A model generated the notes under the pieces. It had not been told where the DNA came from. It saw only the letters and a list, made by a program, of their open reading frames with translations, and ran no database searches. A DNA stretch of 41,463 nucleotides from Betaproteobacteria bacterium (GTDB taxonomy: Bacteria > Pseudomonadota > Gammaproteobacteria > Burkholderiales > SG8-39), in NCBI GenBank assembly GCA_947476535.1, contig CANJRC010000026.1, positions 1-41,463 on the forward strand. The letters are read 5' to 3'. Below are positions 1 through 7,427 of this stretch, piece by piece (position 1 is the stretch's first letter; each line of letters opens with the position of its first letter). The translations under genes and the position numbers were made by a program.

Positions 1-483
1 ATCTTGAACGCACTGCTGACTGATACACCAGCCACATCGGTGGCGGTAACCTTGAGGTTCAGATCGCCCACATTAGCGTTCGCCGGTGCTCCTGAGAACG
101 TACCGGTGGAGGCGTTGAAGGTGAGCCAGCTCGGTAGTGCTGATCCGTCGGCCTTGGTGGCTGTGTAAGTCATGTGGTCGCCGCTGTCGACATCGGCAAA
201 AGCATTGCTGGGAACCACGAAGGAGAAGGACGAGCCTTGTGTGGCGGCCTGATCGGCGATGGCGTTAGCCACCGTGGGTGCGTCATTCACATTGGCCACT
301 GTGATCTTGAACGCACTGCTGACTGATGCACCTGCGACATCGGTGGCGGTGACCTTGAGGTTCAGATCGCCCACATTAGCGTTCGCCGGTGTTCCTGAGA
401 ACGTACCGGTGGAGGCGTTGAAGGTGAGCCAGCTCGGTAGTGCCGATCCGTCGGCCTTGGTGGCTGTGTAAGTCAGCTGGTCA
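1..483 (-). repeat. Tandem 303-bp cadherin-like domain repeat
   Basis: The segment from 1 to about 180 recurs from 304 to about 483 with only a few base differences, giving a period of 303 bp or 101 codons. Each unit encodes one cadherin-like domain. The near identity at DNA level indicates recent duplication or gene conversion. More copies probably lie beyond the left edge. Confidence 0.85.
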
Positions 484-1976
484 TTCTTGGTGATGTCGGT
501 AAAGGTGTTGGTGGCAAACTGGAACGAGAAAGCGGAGTCCTCGGTAGCGCTCTTGTCGGCGATGGGATGGGCCACCGTCGGGGCGTTGTCGGCGATATTC
601 TGGCGCTCAATGATCTTGTTCAACTGCACTGACGAGAAGCCAGCGTCGAGCTTGTTGCCCGAAATCCAGTCGATTTGGCCGCTGGTGAAGCCGTTGGCTA
701 GTTGATTCACCTTAAAAGCGGTCAATTGTGAGTTGGAGAGAGCACTCAAGTCTCCTATGGAGAGTGCGGCGACTTCGGGGTTGGTTAGTGCTTGGATCTG
801 GGCGCTGTTAAACGCTTTTATCTGACTGGAGCTGAGCGCAGCAATCTTGTCGGCATTCAGCCCATTGGCGATCTGTGCCGGGGTTAGCGCCGCGAGTTGT
901 GCGCCGCTCAGGTGGGCCACCGTGTTGTTGTCAAAGGCGGCGATTTGCTGGTAACTCAAGCTGGCCAGATATTTCGGGGCGATCGACTGAGCCTTGGCCA
1001 CGTTCACGTGACCCATTTGCTGCACGGTCAAGGCCTGTAATTGGCTTTGCTTCAAGACGCCGAACTGCGCTGCGCTCATCGCATCAATGTCGGCCGCGTC
1101 GATGGCGGCGATTTGATTAGCCGAGAGGGCGCCTAGCTGCGCACCGCTCAGGTTTGCGACTTGTGTTCCGGATAGCGCCGTCACATGGCTGGCATCGATT
1201 TCCTTGAGTTGGGACAGCGTCAATGCCTTGATGGCTGGCGTTCCCAAGCTTTGTAGCTGACCAGTCGTCAGTTTGTTCAACCACGCAGCAGATAGCTTGG
1301 TGATCTGCTCCGATTTCAGGCCGCCGATTTGGGTCGTGGTTAGTTGAGTTATCTGGGCGGTTGTGAAAGCATTAAGCTGTTTTTCATTCAAGGTCTGCAA
1401 TGCGCTGACCCCAATGCTACCGATCGTGGATTGATCGATGGCACTGATCTGCGCAGGGGTCATCCGGCCAATGTTTTTAAGCTGCTCAACATTGAATGCG
1501 GCAGCTTGGCTAATGGAGAATGTGGCTTTTTGCGCACTCGTGAATCCACCTACCGCAGCACTCAAGCTCGTAAAGATTGATGAACCAAGGCCGGGAATAG
1601 TTGTTGTGGAAATGCTGCCAATCTGGGTAGCCGTCATCTTCGGCAGAAGAGGCGTGACCACTCCAGCGCTGAACTTGTTAATCTGGGCGCTGGTCAGGCC
1701 GGCAATTTGTTTGGCTGTTAGGGCCGTTAGGGCAGCTTGGTTAGTGTTTTCGTAAATCACCAAGCCATCTGCAAGAGCCTGTGGTCTGAAGGCGGCTATC
1801 TTGTCTGCCGTCAATGCGGCCATATCGACTGGCTCAATGGCACCGATCTGATCGGCTGTCATGGCTCCAAGCTGGGCTTTGGAGAGCGCCTTAAAGTCCT
1901 CCGTCCGCAGTGCGGCAATCCTTGCGCCCGAGAGGCTTGCAAAGTTGGTGGGAGAAAGGGCAGAAATCCACGACAT
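1..1976 (-). CDS. Giant octapeptide-repeat and cadherin-like surface protein (N-terminal part)
   Basis: The reading frame is open from an ATG at 1976 to the left edge (about 658 codons), so the C-terminus is missing. Residues about 10-455 consist of roughly 50 octads of the pattern x-A-L-(S/T)-x-x-Q-(I/L), for example GALSANQI and AALTPAQI; 24 of them follow each other without an indel. From about residue 460 come cadherin-like (CADG / putative Ig) domains with the phrases LPSWLTFNASTGTFSG and NVGDLNLKVTATD, at a period of 101 residues. No signal peptide is visible, which fits a type I secreted adhesin whose signal is C-terminal, but that is inference. There is no good ribosome binding site before the ATG. 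An in-frame GTG at 2030 is an alternative start, just after an in-frame stop. The function is probably adhesion or biofilm formation; the ligand is unknown. Confidence 0.85.
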   Translation of the reverse strand, partial: MSWISALSPTNFASLSGARIAALRTEDFKALSKAQLGAMTADQIGAIEPVDMAALTADKIAAFRPQALADGLVIYENTNQAALTALTAKQIAGLTSAQINKFSAGVVTPLLPKMTATQIGSISTTTIPGLGSSIFTSLSAAVGGFTSAQKATFSISQAAAFNVEQLKNIGRMTPAQISAIDQSTIGSIGVSALQTLNEKQLNAFTTAQITQLTTTQIGGLKSEQITKLSAAWLNKLTTGQLQSLGTPAIKALTLSQLKEIDASHVTALSGTQVANLSGAQLGALSANQIAAIDAADIDAMSAAQFGVLKQSQLQALTVQQMGHVNVAKAQSIAPKYLASLSYQQIAAFDNNTVAHLSGAQLAALTPAQIANGLNADKIAALSSSQIKAFNSAQIQALTNPEVAALSIGDLSALSNSQLTAFKVNQLANGFTSGQIDWISGNKLDAGFSSVQLNKIIERQNIADNAPTVAHPIADKSATEDSAFSFQFATNTFTDITKNDQLTYTATKADGSALPSWLTFNASTGTFSGTPANANVGDLNLKVTATDVAGASVSSAFKITVANVNDAPTVANAIADQAATQGSSFSFVVPSNAFADVDSGDHMTYTATKADGSALPSWLTFNASTGTFSGAPANANVGDLNLKVTATDVAGVSVSSAFK
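600..1950 (-). repeat. 24-bp-period octapeptide repeat tract
   Basis: About 50 degenerate coding units of 24 bp each encode the octad x-A-L-(S/T)-x-x-Q-(I/L). The DNA has diverged between units while the protein period is kept, so the array looks old and under selection, unlike the young 303-bp repeats next to it. A few units have nine residues, and two short stretches near the N-terminus break the register. Confidence 0.8.
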
Positions 1977-2541
1977 TAGGTGTTTGGGGGGGCTTGGGAG
2001 GTCAAGGTTCGGTTGCTGGGTGTGGGCCACTCCTTAATTACTCGACTGATGAGCGGTGAACTTGAGTGACTGAATTATGTCAGCCAGCGGGTGGTGGTAA
2101 GGCCATGATAAATAAACGTAATTACTGTTTACAGCGCGGTTGTCTTCAGACCAGCAGACATAGTGGCGAGTGTCCTCACGCCATCGGTTCTGGAGTTCCA
2201 AGGGCATCCGGGTATTAGACCCGACCGATAGCCATGCCGAGGGCTTCGAGGTCTTGAAGTTAAGCTGTTTTGATACGGCGTTCCGCACGTATCGCGCTGG
2301 TTTCCCGCCCATGCACTAGGAACTTTGCACCGGAGCGTTTCTTTCCGGCGGCTGTCGCGGCCCAGAGCTTGCGCCGCCATGGGATTTACAAACCTTCTTG
2401 CCTCTGGTTGCCGGTGCCCTATGGTTTTTGTAATCGGCACCTAAATAAACATTTGTCCGATATTTGTTGTCACGGTCAAAGACGCTATCGTCGTTTGTTC
2501 AGCTTCAATCACCTACTTTGAATCGCCAGAAAGACACGGCC
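1977..2541. other. Gene-poor, AT-richer intergenic region
   Basis: No convincing gene is present in this 565-bp stretch. It must hold the leader and promoter of the minus-strand repeat protein and of the plus-strand small gene at 2542. A run of seven G (1986-1992) lies just upstream of the repeat-protein start. A half-site resembling the MerR operator described at 8872 (ATTTGTCC) occurs near 2453, but without its partner arm. Open frames here lack ribosome binding sites and recognisable sequence. Confidence 0.5.
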
Positions 2542-2748
2542 ATGAAAGATGTCAATGCAGAACATGCTGCCGTTGTTCCTATGAGGATGGAGCGCGAGGC
2601 GATTAGTCTTTCCAAAGGTGAAATCCCCTTTGGGTCGGGAGTGCTGCTTGGGCTGCGCGCCCAGCAGGCGCTGTGCCAACGGGCCGAAGCGATGGCCCGA
2701 AAGCGTGCCGCTCACTCGTCAGTGATAGATCGAATCAATGATTCTTGA
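2542..2748 (+). CDS. Small hypothetical protein (68 aa)
   Basis: An ATG at 2542 opens a 68-codon frame starting MKDVNAEHAAVV, with a basic, alanine-rich C-terminal part (QRAEAMARKRAAHSS). It lies 75 bp upstream of the Crp/Fnr gene on the same strand and could share its transcript. The ribosome binding site is weak. A hairpin-like sequence (AAGAAGCCC near 2750 against GGGTTCTT near 2768) follows the stop. I do not recognise the family; it may not be expressed. Confidence 0.4.
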   Translation: MKDVNAEHAAVVPMRMEREAISLSKGEIPFGSGVLLGLRAQQALCQRAEAMARKRAAHSSVIDRINDS

Positions 2749-2810
2749 AGAAGCCCATCGGATCGCGGGTTCTTTAGCCAGGCGCAAGCCGCATTCGAAG
2801 TCACTTCCAA

Positions 2811-2822
2811 AAGGTGCACCTT
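2811..2822. promoter_or_regulatory. 12-bp perfect palindrome over the crp/fnr ribosome binding site
   Basis: AAGGTGCACCTT is its own reverse complement. It contains the likely Shine-Dalgarno sequence (AAGGTG) and ends one base before the ATG at 2824. It could be a regulator site or pair with a second transcript, but this is inference from position and symmetry. Confidence 0.4.
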
Positions 2823-2823
2823 G

Positions 2824-3564
2824 ATGGAAAAAATGGGCACAGCTACTTACGACAATGTGACCGAGCTGTTTCCGGATCGCAGCCAGTTGCAATCCCAGGT
2901 GCGCCAGCAGCACGTTGCCTGCGACATCGCCTCTATGGCGTTCGAGGGCGGCTACAAGCCCGCGCTGCGAAAGCTTGATCGCGGTGCGTTCCTGTATCGC
3001 CCGAGCGATGCCTTCAAGTGCCTGTATTCGATCCGCTGCGGCTTCCTCAAGACCAGCTTCGGCGACGTCGAGGGGCATGACCAAGTTACCGGGTTCCACA
3101 TGTCGCGGGAGATTCTGGGCCTGGATGGGTTGGGTCAGCAGCACTACAAGCACAGCGCGGTGGCGCTAGAAGACAGCGAAGTCTATGCGATTTCCTATGC
3201 GCAGCTCGAGAAGATCGGTCGATCGGTCCCGCAGGTACAGCAGCGCATGCAGGAAATTCTTGTCTATGAAATTGCGCGCACCCACGACATGATGCTGCTG
3301 CTCGGATCATTGCACGCGCAGGAAAGGCTTGCCACCTTCCTCATCAACCTGTCCGAGCGCTTCATGGTGAGGGGCTATTCCGGATCGGAGTTCATCTTGC
3401 GCATGACGCGGCAGGAGATCGGCAGCTATATCGGACTCAAGCTGGAAACAGTCAGCAGGATCTTCACCCGATTCCATGAGAGGGGACTGATCGAGGTGCG
3501 GCAAAAGTACATTTCCATCATCGATCTGCGTGGTCTCAAGCGCATTCTCAAGCCGTTGAACTAG
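2824..3564 (+). CDS. Crp/Fnr-family transcription regulator
   Basis: The 246-residue protein has an N-terminal cyclic-nucleotide-like sensor domain (about 30-150), a long dimer helix (about 140-165) and a C-terminal winged helix-turn-helix. The recognition helix at about 195-217 (TRQEIGSYIGLKLETVSRIF) carries the E-x-x-S-R contacts of FNR-type proteins (E208, S211, R212), so the expected target is a TTGAT-N4-ATCAA box. Cysteines are at 33, 66 and 72 only; the N-terminal cysteine cluster that binds the 4Fe-4S centre in FNR is absent. The signal is therefore not the usual FNR oxygen signal, and a DNR/FixK-like or redox-independent member is more likely. ATG 2824 was chosen for its spacing to AAGGTG; TTG 2821 and ATG 2833 are alternatives. 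No clear FNR box was seen in the window. Confidence 0.85.
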   Translation: MEKMGTATYDNVTELFPDRSQLQSQVRQQHVACDIASMAFEGGYKPALRKLDRGAFLYRPSDAFKCLYSIRCGFLKTSFGDVEGHDQVTGFHMSREILGLDGLGQQHYKHSAVALEDSEVYAISYAQLEKIGRSVPQVQQRMQEILVYEIARTHDMMLLLGSLHAQERLATFLINLSERFMVRGYSGSEFILRMTRQEIGSYIGLKLETVSRIFTRFHERGLIEVRQKYISIIDLRGLKRILKPLN

Positions 3565-3706
3565 GGGCGGAAATTGGAAATCTTCGCCGCCTCCGACCAC
3601 AGCCGGATTTCACTCTCATAGACGCGATCTGCTCGTCCGGCGTGGATCCGACCGGGCCGACACCCAGGCCGTGAATCCATCCCCGCAGAAAATGCGTTTT
3701 CCGCAT
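3548..3706 (-). CDS. Small ORF or gene remnant (52 aa) with its own promoter-like region
   Basis: An ATG at 3706 preceded by a strong Shine-Dalgarno (GGGAGGG) opens a frame MRKTHFLRGWIHGLGVG that ends in a basic stretch and stops inside the 3' end of the crp/fnr gene (17 bp overlap, convergent). The upstream AT-rich segment carries a dyad (3728-3755). The first 35 residues look protein-like; the GCGRRRRRFPIS tail does not. It could be a genuine small protein or the start of a gene that was cut off. The family was not recognised. Confidence 0.35.
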   Translation of the reverse strand: MRKTHFLRGWIHGLGVGPVGSTPDEQIASMRVKSGCGRRRRRFPISAPSSTA

Positions 3707-3727
3707 GCTGCCCTCCCGAATAAATAT

Positions 3728-3755
3728 TGACAATTTAATAATAAATGGATTGTCA
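3728..3755. promoter_or_regulatory. Inverted repeat TGACAAT-N14-ATTGTCA in an AT-rich promoter-like region
   Basis: Perfect 7-bp arms at 3728-3734 and 3749-3755 flank a 14-bp AT-rich spacer. On the minus strand this lies just upstream of the ribosome binding site of the small ORF at 3706, where a promoter would be, so it is a candidate operator. The binding protein is unknown. Confidence 0.4.
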
Positions 3756-3824
3756 CTCGGATATCAGCGCAAGGAATGCTGCCACCGTGGAAGTATTTGG
3801 CGGCCCCCCCCCGGCGCTGCGCCG

Positions 3825-5042
3825 TCAGTTGGATACGTTGTAGAACCGCAGCGAATTGGTGCGCAGGATCTTCTTTTTTTGCGCAGCCGTGAGGTCGGTG
3901 CGATTGGCGCAGGCGGCAACCGACCCGGGATAGATTGAATCGAAATGTGGAAAGTCCGAGGAGAACACCAGCGTGTCCTCGAGCCCGCAGTCGATGAGGT
4001 GCCCGATCTGTTCGTAATCGGGTTCCACGCCGAGGAAGCATTGTCGCTTGAAATAAAAGCTGGGTTTCTCCGGAGGCAGGTCGGGATAGAAGCGGCCGAG
4101 CTTTTCGTAGTGCTCGTCGAGGTGATGCAGCCAGAAGCCGGCCCAGCCCGCGCCGTTCTCGAGAAACCCGACGCGCAACTTCGGGTAGCGGTGCATGATG
4201 CCGCCGGTGGTCATGAGCATGACGGCCATCATGTGCTCGACCGGGTGCTCGAAGGCGTGTAGCTGCAGGAAGTTGTGCGTGCGCTCCTGCCCGAGGCGCG
4301 GCATGGCGGGGCTGCTCTGGCTGAAGCCCTCGTGGATTCCGATAGCGATGTCGAGGTCCTGTGCCGCGGCCCAGAAGCGCTCGTAATTGGGATGGTCGAT
4401 GTTGATGCCAAGGCAGGTGTTGGGCCGCACCATGACCGCCTGGAAGCCCTTTTTCTTCACGCGTTCGAGTTCTTCCACCGCCAGGATCATGTCGTGTGGC
4501 GTGATGGTGGCCACGCCGCGCAGGCGATGCGGGTCGGTGGCGCAGAAATCGTAGAGCCAGTCGTTGTGGGCCGCGCACAGGGCATTGGCGAAGGCCGAGC
4601 TGTGTAGCGTCCACGGGATGCTGAGCATGGTGCTCGGGTACAGGTAGGCGACGTCGATGCCATCCGCATCCATGGCGGCAAGGCGGTCCACCGGGTTCAT
4701 GCCGCCGCGCTTTTGTGCGTCATCCAGCGAAATCTCGGACAAGTCCTTTAGGCGCCAGGCGCTGGGCGAACCCAGTGCGGGCGTGTTGCCGGTGGTCTTG
4801 TTGGTGGAGGGCAGGGGGGTGTAGTAGCCGATGCTGCGCCCCTCGGCGTGCCACACGCCGTCGATCACCTGCGGTGCCCAATCGGCCCATTTTTTCGGCA
4901 GGTAGGGCTTCCACCAGTCGGTCTTGAGCAGCACCGTGTGCCCGTCGCCATCGATGGTTTCGTAGTCGAGCGGCGGCGAGATGGCGGGGGCTTCGAGGGC
5001 AAATAGTTCCTGCTTGGTGAGTCCGGCCTTGATGTTCGACAT
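3825..5042 (-). CDS. Amidohydrolase family 2 (ACMSD-like) metal-dependent hydrolase
   Basis: This 405-residue protein has the layout of the amidohydrolase-2 (PF04909) family of TIM-barrel hydrolases and decarboxylases. Near the N-terminus it has DGDGH in place of the usual DxHxH metal motif. A conserved His sits in the IAIGIHEGF strand, HAFEHPVEHMM follows, and near the C-terminus is SSDFPHFDS, whose Asp is the expected catalytic acid. Substrate cannot be read from sequence; relatives act on aromatic or heterocyclic carboxylates. It follows the Bug receptor gene on the same strand by 45 bp with a GGGGGAA ribosome binding site, so the two are probably cotranscribed. A paralogue lies at 7428. 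A run of nine C (3804-3812) and a small GC hairpin follow the stop codon. Confidence 0.85.
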   Translation of the reverse strand: MSNIKAGLTKQELFALEAPAISPPLDYETIDGDGHTVLLKTDWWKPYLPKKWADWAPQVIDGVWHAEGRSIGYYTPLPSTNKTTGNTPALGSPSAWRLKDLSEISLDDAQKRGGMNPVDRLAAMDADGIDVAYLYPSTMLSIPWTLHSSAFANALCAAHNDWLYDFCATDPHRLRGVATITPHDMILAVEELERVKKKGFQAVMVRPNTCLGINIDHPNYERFWAAAQDLDIAIGIHEGFSQSSPAMPRLGQERTHNFLQLHAFEHPVEHMMAVMLMTTGGIMHRYPKLRVGFLENGAGWAGFWLHHLDEHYEKLGRFYPDLPPEKPSFYFKRQCFLGVEPDYEQIGHLIDCGLEDTLVFSSDFPHFDSIYPGSVAACANRTDLTAAQKKKILRTNSLRFYNVSN

Positions 5043-5087
5043 CTTGCGTTCCCCCGCTGGGTCCCGAAGACCCGTTGATTTGTTGAG

Positions 5088-6065
5088 TTACTGCGGCTTG
5101 ATCCCCGCCTTTTGCGCCACGGTAGTGAAGAATGCAGCCTCCGAATAGATGCGCTTGGTGGCGCCTTCGGGGGTTGTCGCGACGATATCCAGGCCCGACT
5201 TCGCCATGGCGTCCTTGGCCTCCGGTGTCTGCATGATGCTCATCACGGCATTGGAGATCTTGCTCACGATAGGAGCCGGCGTGGCGGCCGGCGCGGCAAG
5301 TCCTAGCCAGAAGGAGAATATGAAATCGTTGTGCCCGAGTTCGGCGAAGGTCGCGACATTGGGGAATGCGGGGACCCGGCGCGGGCCGGTGACGGCGAGC
5401 GGTTTTCCTCGGCCGGCCTGGTATTCCTGCGTTGCAGTCCCAATGTCGTTGGTGCCGACCTGGATGGAGTTCGTAATGACTGCCACGCGTGTTTCCGCAG
5501 TCCCTTTGAAGGGCGCGATGATCACATCCACGCCGAACTTCTGTTTCATGCCCTCGATGAACATTGTGATGTTGCTCTGCAGGCCGGGTGCGCCGAAGGC
5601 CATTCTGCCGGGGTTGGCCTTGGCATACGCGATCATCTCGTTGAAGTTGTTGTAGGGCGCCTGCTGGTTGGTCCACATGACGAGCTGGCCGTCCACGAGG
5701 ATCGAGATGTGGTTCAGGTCCTTCACGGGATCCCAGGTCATTTTGTTGAAGATTGGGTAGACCGGGATTCCGGGCGAAGTGACAACCAGGGTGTAGCCGT
5801 CGGCGGGTACCGACTTGACTACGTACTCCGTGCCGATGGCGCCGCCCGCGCCTGGTTTGTTTTCGACGATTACGCTTTGCCCGAGCAACTTGGGCATGCC
5901 GTTGGCGAGGGTGCGCCCGAGGATGTCGACCACGCCGCCCGGGAGATAGGGCACGATGATGCGGATCGGCTTGTTCGGGAAGTCCTGTGCTGCAACGCTC
6001 GCCGAGGCAAGGAGTGCGAAGGCGGCCAGGGCGGTCATCGTGAAGCGGTGCAAGGTTTTACGCAT
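5088..6065 (-). CDS. Bug-type tripartite tricarboxylate transporter receptor
   Basis: This is a 325-residue periplasmic solute receptor. A signal peptide (MRKTLHRFTMTALAAFALLA, then a cut near ASVAAQ) is followed by the family signature: PNKPIRIIVPYLPGG, LGQSVIVENKPGAGG with the IGTE that follows, and DGYTLVV. Bug proteins bind carboxylates or aromatic acids; many are orphans with no TctA/TctB membrane partners, and none are present here. The start at 6065 is fixed by the signal peptide. The promoter must lie in the 153-bp gap shared with the divergent oxidoreductase gene at 6219. The gene heads a likely two-gene operon with the amidohydrolase at 3825, suggesting that the receptor binds that enzyme's substrate or a related compound. 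Confidence 0.93.
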   Translation of the reverse strand: MRKTLHRFTMTALAAFALLASASVAAQDFPNKPIRIIVPYLPGGVVDILGRTLANGMPKLLGQSVIVENKPGAGGAIGTEYVVKSVPADGYTLVVTSPGIPVYPIFNKMTWDPVKDLNHISILVDGQLVMWTNQQAPYNNFNEMIAYAKANPGRMAFGAPGLQSNITMFIEGMKQKFGVDVIIAPFKGTAETRVAVITNSIQVGTNDIGTATQEYQAGRGKPLAVTGPRRVPAFPNVATFAELGHNDFIFSFWLGLAAPAATPAPIVSKISNAVMSIMQTPEAKDAMAKSGLDIVATTPEGATKRIYSEAAFFTTVAQKAGIKPQ

Positions 6066-6218
6066 GGGGATTCCTGTGGTTGGCGATGCGGAAATGTTAC
6101 GCGAATCATTCCTCGTGCGCAGGGTTTCCGTAATGTGCGAGGACACGTGTGCGCCCATCACATACAATCGGTCGCGTCCGGGGAACGGAGTCAACCAGGC
6201 AAACAACGAGGAGGGAAC
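6066..6218. promoter_or_regulatory. Divergent promoter region between receptor and oxidoreductase genes
   Basis: The 153-bp gap separates the starts of the minus-strand Bug gene and the plus-strand luciferase-like gene. TACAAT near 6164 is a possible -10 element for the rightward gene, with no good -35. A short dyad (TCCTCG near 6110, CGAGGA near 6139) could be an operator. Support is weak beyond the divergent geometry. Confidence 0.3.
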
Positions 6219-7340
6219 ATGGCAGAAGGCACATCGGCAGGCAAGCCCAAGCGTGAGTTGTGGGATGGCACGGCGTTCAACTATGCGGACACCATCGCGG
6301 ATCTGGTGCGCCGGCGAGAGGACGAGGGCTTCGACGGTCGCAATTTCGGCGATTCGCAGAACCGCTATTCCGATCCCTTCGTGTGCATGGGCATTGCTGC
6401 GGCAGTGACCAAGACGCTCAAGTTCAGCACCGGCGTCACCAACCCGGTCACGCGTCACCCGGCCGTGATGGCTTCCGCGTTCGGGGCGGTGCAACTGGCC
6501 ACCGGCGGGCGCGCCTACGTGGGCATTGCGCGAGGCGACTCGGCGCTGGCGCACATCGGCATGGCGCCGGTGCCGGTTCCGGTGTTCGAGAAATACGTGG
6601 ACGTGCTGCAGCGCTACCTCGCCGGCAAGGAAGTGTCGTTCGAGGACGTCAATGCCGCCATGGGCGGCCCGCGCACGGACATCCGCCGCGCCGAGGAACT
6701 GCACATCGGCAAGGTGCCCGAGTTCAGCAAAATGCAGTGGCTGCCGGGCAATATGCCGAAAGTGCCTGTGGATGTCTACGCAACCGGCCCGAAGATCATC
6801 TCGGTTGGGGCGCGCCTGGGCGATCAGGTGACCTTCGCCGTGGGCGCGCAGCCCAGCCGCATCAAATGGGCAATGGACCTCGCGCGCGAGGAGCGCCGCA
6901 AGGCCGGCCTTGACCCGAATGCCATTTCCTTTGGCGCCATGGTGGGCCTGGGCCTGGATGACGACCTCGACCGCGCCAGGCGTCGCATTGCGGGTGTGGT
7001 GGCGGTTTCGACGCGTTTTTCGGTCATGCACCGCACGCCCATCGGCCCGGTGGACACCGAGGACGCGCCCATTTTCAAGAACCTGCACGATGGCTACGAC
7101 ATGACGCGCCACTCGGTGACGACAAGCAACCAGGCGGGCCTCCTGCCCGACTGGTTCATGGACAAGCACGCCATCATCGGCCCGTCCTCGGTGGCGGCGG
7201 AGCGCTTGATCGAGCTATTCGAACTCGGCATCGAGCGCATCGTGCTGTTGTTCAACGCCAGCCATCATGGCTCGGATGACGAAATCAATGCCGTCTACAA
7301 GCGTTTCTCGAAGGAAGTGATTCCGAAGGTCAAGTCGTAG
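6219..7340 (+). CDS. Luciferase-like (LLM) flavin-dependent oxidoreductase
   Basis: The 373-residue protein shows the bacterial-luciferase/F420-reductase TIM-barrel pattern: LKFSTGVTNPVTRHPAVMAS near residue 65, GRAYVGIARGDSALAHIG near 95, and FELGIERIVLLF near the C-terminus. Family members are FMN-dependent monooxygenases or F420-dependent oxidoreductases; the sequence does not tell which. GAGGAGGG precedes the ATG at 6219. It faces the second amidohydrolase gene, with a strong terminator between them, and diverges from the Bug receptor, so it probably acts in the same degradation route. A different LLM enzyme is encoded at 30925. Confidence 0.85.
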   Translation: MAEGTSAGKPKRELWDGTAFNYADTIADLVRRREDEGFDGRNFGDSQNRYSDPFVCMGIAAAVTKTLKFSTGVTNPVTRHPAVMASAFGAVQLATGGRAYVGIARGDSALAHIGMAPVPVPVFEKYVDVLQRYLAGKEVSFEDVNAAMGGPRTDIRRAEELHIGKVPEFSKMQWLPGNMPKVPVDVYATGPKIISVGARLGDQVTFAVGAQPSRIKWAMDLAREERRKAGLDPNAISFGAMVGLGLDDDLDRARRRIAGVVAVSTRFSVMHRTPIGPVDTEDAPIFKNLHDGYDMTRHSVTTSNQAGLLPDWFMDKHAIIGPSSVAAERLIELFELGIERIVLLFNASHHGSDDEINAVYKRFSKEVIPKVKS

Positions 7341-7370
7341 CGAACGACGTGTAGAAGGCCATACGACAAC

Positions 7371-7398
7371 GGGGCTCGTCACCTGAGTGACGAGCCCC
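7371..7398. terminator. Bidirectional intrinsic terminator
   Basis: GGGGCTCGTCA and TGACGAGCCCC form a perfect 11-bp stem around a 6-nt loop. It sits in the 87-bp gap between two convergent genes (6219-7340 and 7428-8639), so it can serve both. Confidence 0.85.
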
Positions 7399-7427
7399 GC
7401 GTGTTTCCGATGGCGCGAAGTCGAGAA

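Noticed and set aside
2034..2312. Minus-strand 92-codon frame in the AT-richer gap
   Set aside because: No ribosome binding site and no recognisable motif; an unknown gene cannot be excluded but support is too weak.
2467..2479. TTGTCACGGTCAA as an FNR or MerR site
   Set aside because: The spacing does not fit an FNR box and the arms are not exact copies of the MerR palindrome.
3804..3812. Run of nine C after the amidohydrolase gene as a phase-variation tract
   Set aside because: It lies between genes after a stop codon, so length change would not switch a reading frame; promoter effects are not indicated.
6066..7169. A very long minus-strand open frame opposite the luciferase-like gene, in frame with the Bug receptor
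   Set aside because: The upstream 360 codons are antisense to a well-supported gene and full of His/Arg/Ala text typical of GC-rich shadow frames; the Bug gene starts at 6065 by its signal peptide.
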